5,748 bases of DNA from Pseudomonadota bacterium (lineage in GTDB: Bacteria > Pseudomonadota > Alphaproteobacteria > Rhizobiales > Xanthobacteraceae): the NCBI GenBank assembly GCA_963205465.1, contig CAUJKG010000174.1:1-5748 (forward strand), read 5' to 3'. The position numbers and the translations under genes are program-made. The notes below the pieces were generated by a model that did not search any database, was not told the DNA's origin, and saw only the letters and a list, made by a program, of their open reading frames with translations. Positions 5,213 through 5,748 of this stretch are shown here, piece by piece (the stretch's first letter is position 1; every line of letters begins with the position of its first letter).

Positions 5213-5748
5213 ATGCGCGAAGCCGACGCCCAAGCCGTTCGTTTAAGCGAATACCGTCCGTTCGACTGGCTGATCGACAGCGTCGGGCTCGATTTTCAGC
5301 TCGACCCTAAAGCGACGCATGTTCGCTCGACGCTTGTGATGCGGCCCAATCCTAAGGGGCGCGAAGGCGCTCCGATCGAGCTCGACGGTGACGAACTGAC
5401 CCTTACATCCGTGAAGCTCGACGGGCGCAGCCTGCGCGCCGATGAATACGAGGTCACGGCGGCGCGCCTTACGATCAAGCATCCTCCGCGCGGCAAACTC
5501 ACGCTGGAAATCGAGACCGTCATCAATCCTTCGGCCAATACCAAGCTGATGGGCCTGTTCCGCTCGAACAAGATCTATTGCACGCAATGCGAGGCGGAAG
5601 GCTTCCGCCGCATCACCTATTTCCCCGACCGGCCCGACGTGCTGACGGTTTATACCGTGCGCATCGAAGCCGACCGCGACGAAGCGCCGATGCTTCTTTC
5701 GAACGGCAATCCGGTCGAAGCCTTCGGCATCGAAGGCACCAACCGCCA
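5213..5748 (+). CDS. pepN: Aminopeptidase N, N-terminal part (3' end beyond window)
   Basis: The first 178 codons of an M1-family zinc metallo-aminopeptidase that removes N-terminal residues from peptides in the cytosol. The visible part is the N-terminal beta domain: RLSEYRPFDWLIDSVGLDFQLD (10-31), a run of beta strands through LTLEIETVINPSANTKLMGL (96-115), and the diagnostic CTQCEAEGFRRITYF (123-137) followed by PDRPDVLTVYTVRIEAD (138-154) and LLSNGNPV (161-168). In PepN enzymes the QCEAE segment contributes to the pocket for the substrate N-terminus. The GAMEN and HExxH zinc motifs lie beyond the window, so activity cannot be judged. The start has a strong ribosome binding site, and no signal peptide is seen, as usual for the proteobacterial PepN subgroup. 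It probably has its own transcription unit after the hairpin cluster. Confidence 0.93.
   Translation, partial: MREADAQAVRLSEYRPFDWLIDSVGLDFQLDPKATHVRSTLVMRPNPKGREGAPIELDGDELTLTSVKLDGRSLRADEYEVTAARLTIKHPPRGKLTLEIETVINPSANTKLMGLFRSNKIYCTQCEAEGFRRITYFPDRPDVLTVYTVRIEADRDEAPMLLSNGNPVEAFGIEGTNR

Noticed and set aside
1..5748. A new defence, mobile or RNA-based system
   Set aside because: All coding space is explained by known protein families. There are no transposase, integrase or toxin-antitoxin genes, no CRISPR-type arrays and no tRNA genes, and the unexplained signals are limited to short regulatory palindromes.

Overview
The window looks like ordinary chromosomal DNA from a GC-rich alphaproteobacterium, most likely of the order Hyphomicrobiales (Bradyrhizobium, Afipia, Rhodopseudomonas and relatives). 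This rests on the strong GC preference at third codon positions, the DusA and PepN sequence style, and two intergenic palindromes that resemble repeats I associate with these genomes. The species assignment is inference.

Left part (1-1968): a minus-strand pair, an HxlR-type regulator followed by dusA (tRNA-dihydrouridine synthase A, cut by the window edge), stands back to back with a plus-strand qorB-like NAD(P)H:quinone oxidoreductase. The 125-base divergent spacer holds a perfect 8-bp inverted repeat with a 5-base spacer, a good operator candidate. The pairing mirrors the known ytfH/ytfG (qorB) arrangement, and the regulator has one cysteine at the position used for redox sensing in this family. 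qorB ends in a clear 9-bp terminator hairpin.

Middle (2022-5011): a small DUF454/YbaN-type membrane protein, then a two-gene unit. This unit encodes a nitronate monooxygenase/2-nitropropane dioxygenase-family flavoprotein (GTG start) and, 15 bases later, an AMP-forming acyl-CoA ligase with all core motifs. A possible promoter before the flavoprotein gene contains a 6-bp inverted repeat between its -35 and -10 elements. The two enzymes probably serve one catabolic route, but the substrate cannot be read from sequence.

Right part (5012-5748): a 201-base spacer carries three consecutive hairpins, two of them of dispersed-repeat type. It is followed by the first 178 codons of pepN (aminopeptidase N), whose ribosome binding site directly abuts the last hairpin. 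No mobile element, CRISPR array, RNA gene or clearly new system is visible. The points worth a second look are regulatory: the hxlR/qorB operator, the palindrome in the flavoprotein promoter, the repeats at the ybaN start and the hairpin cluster before pepN.
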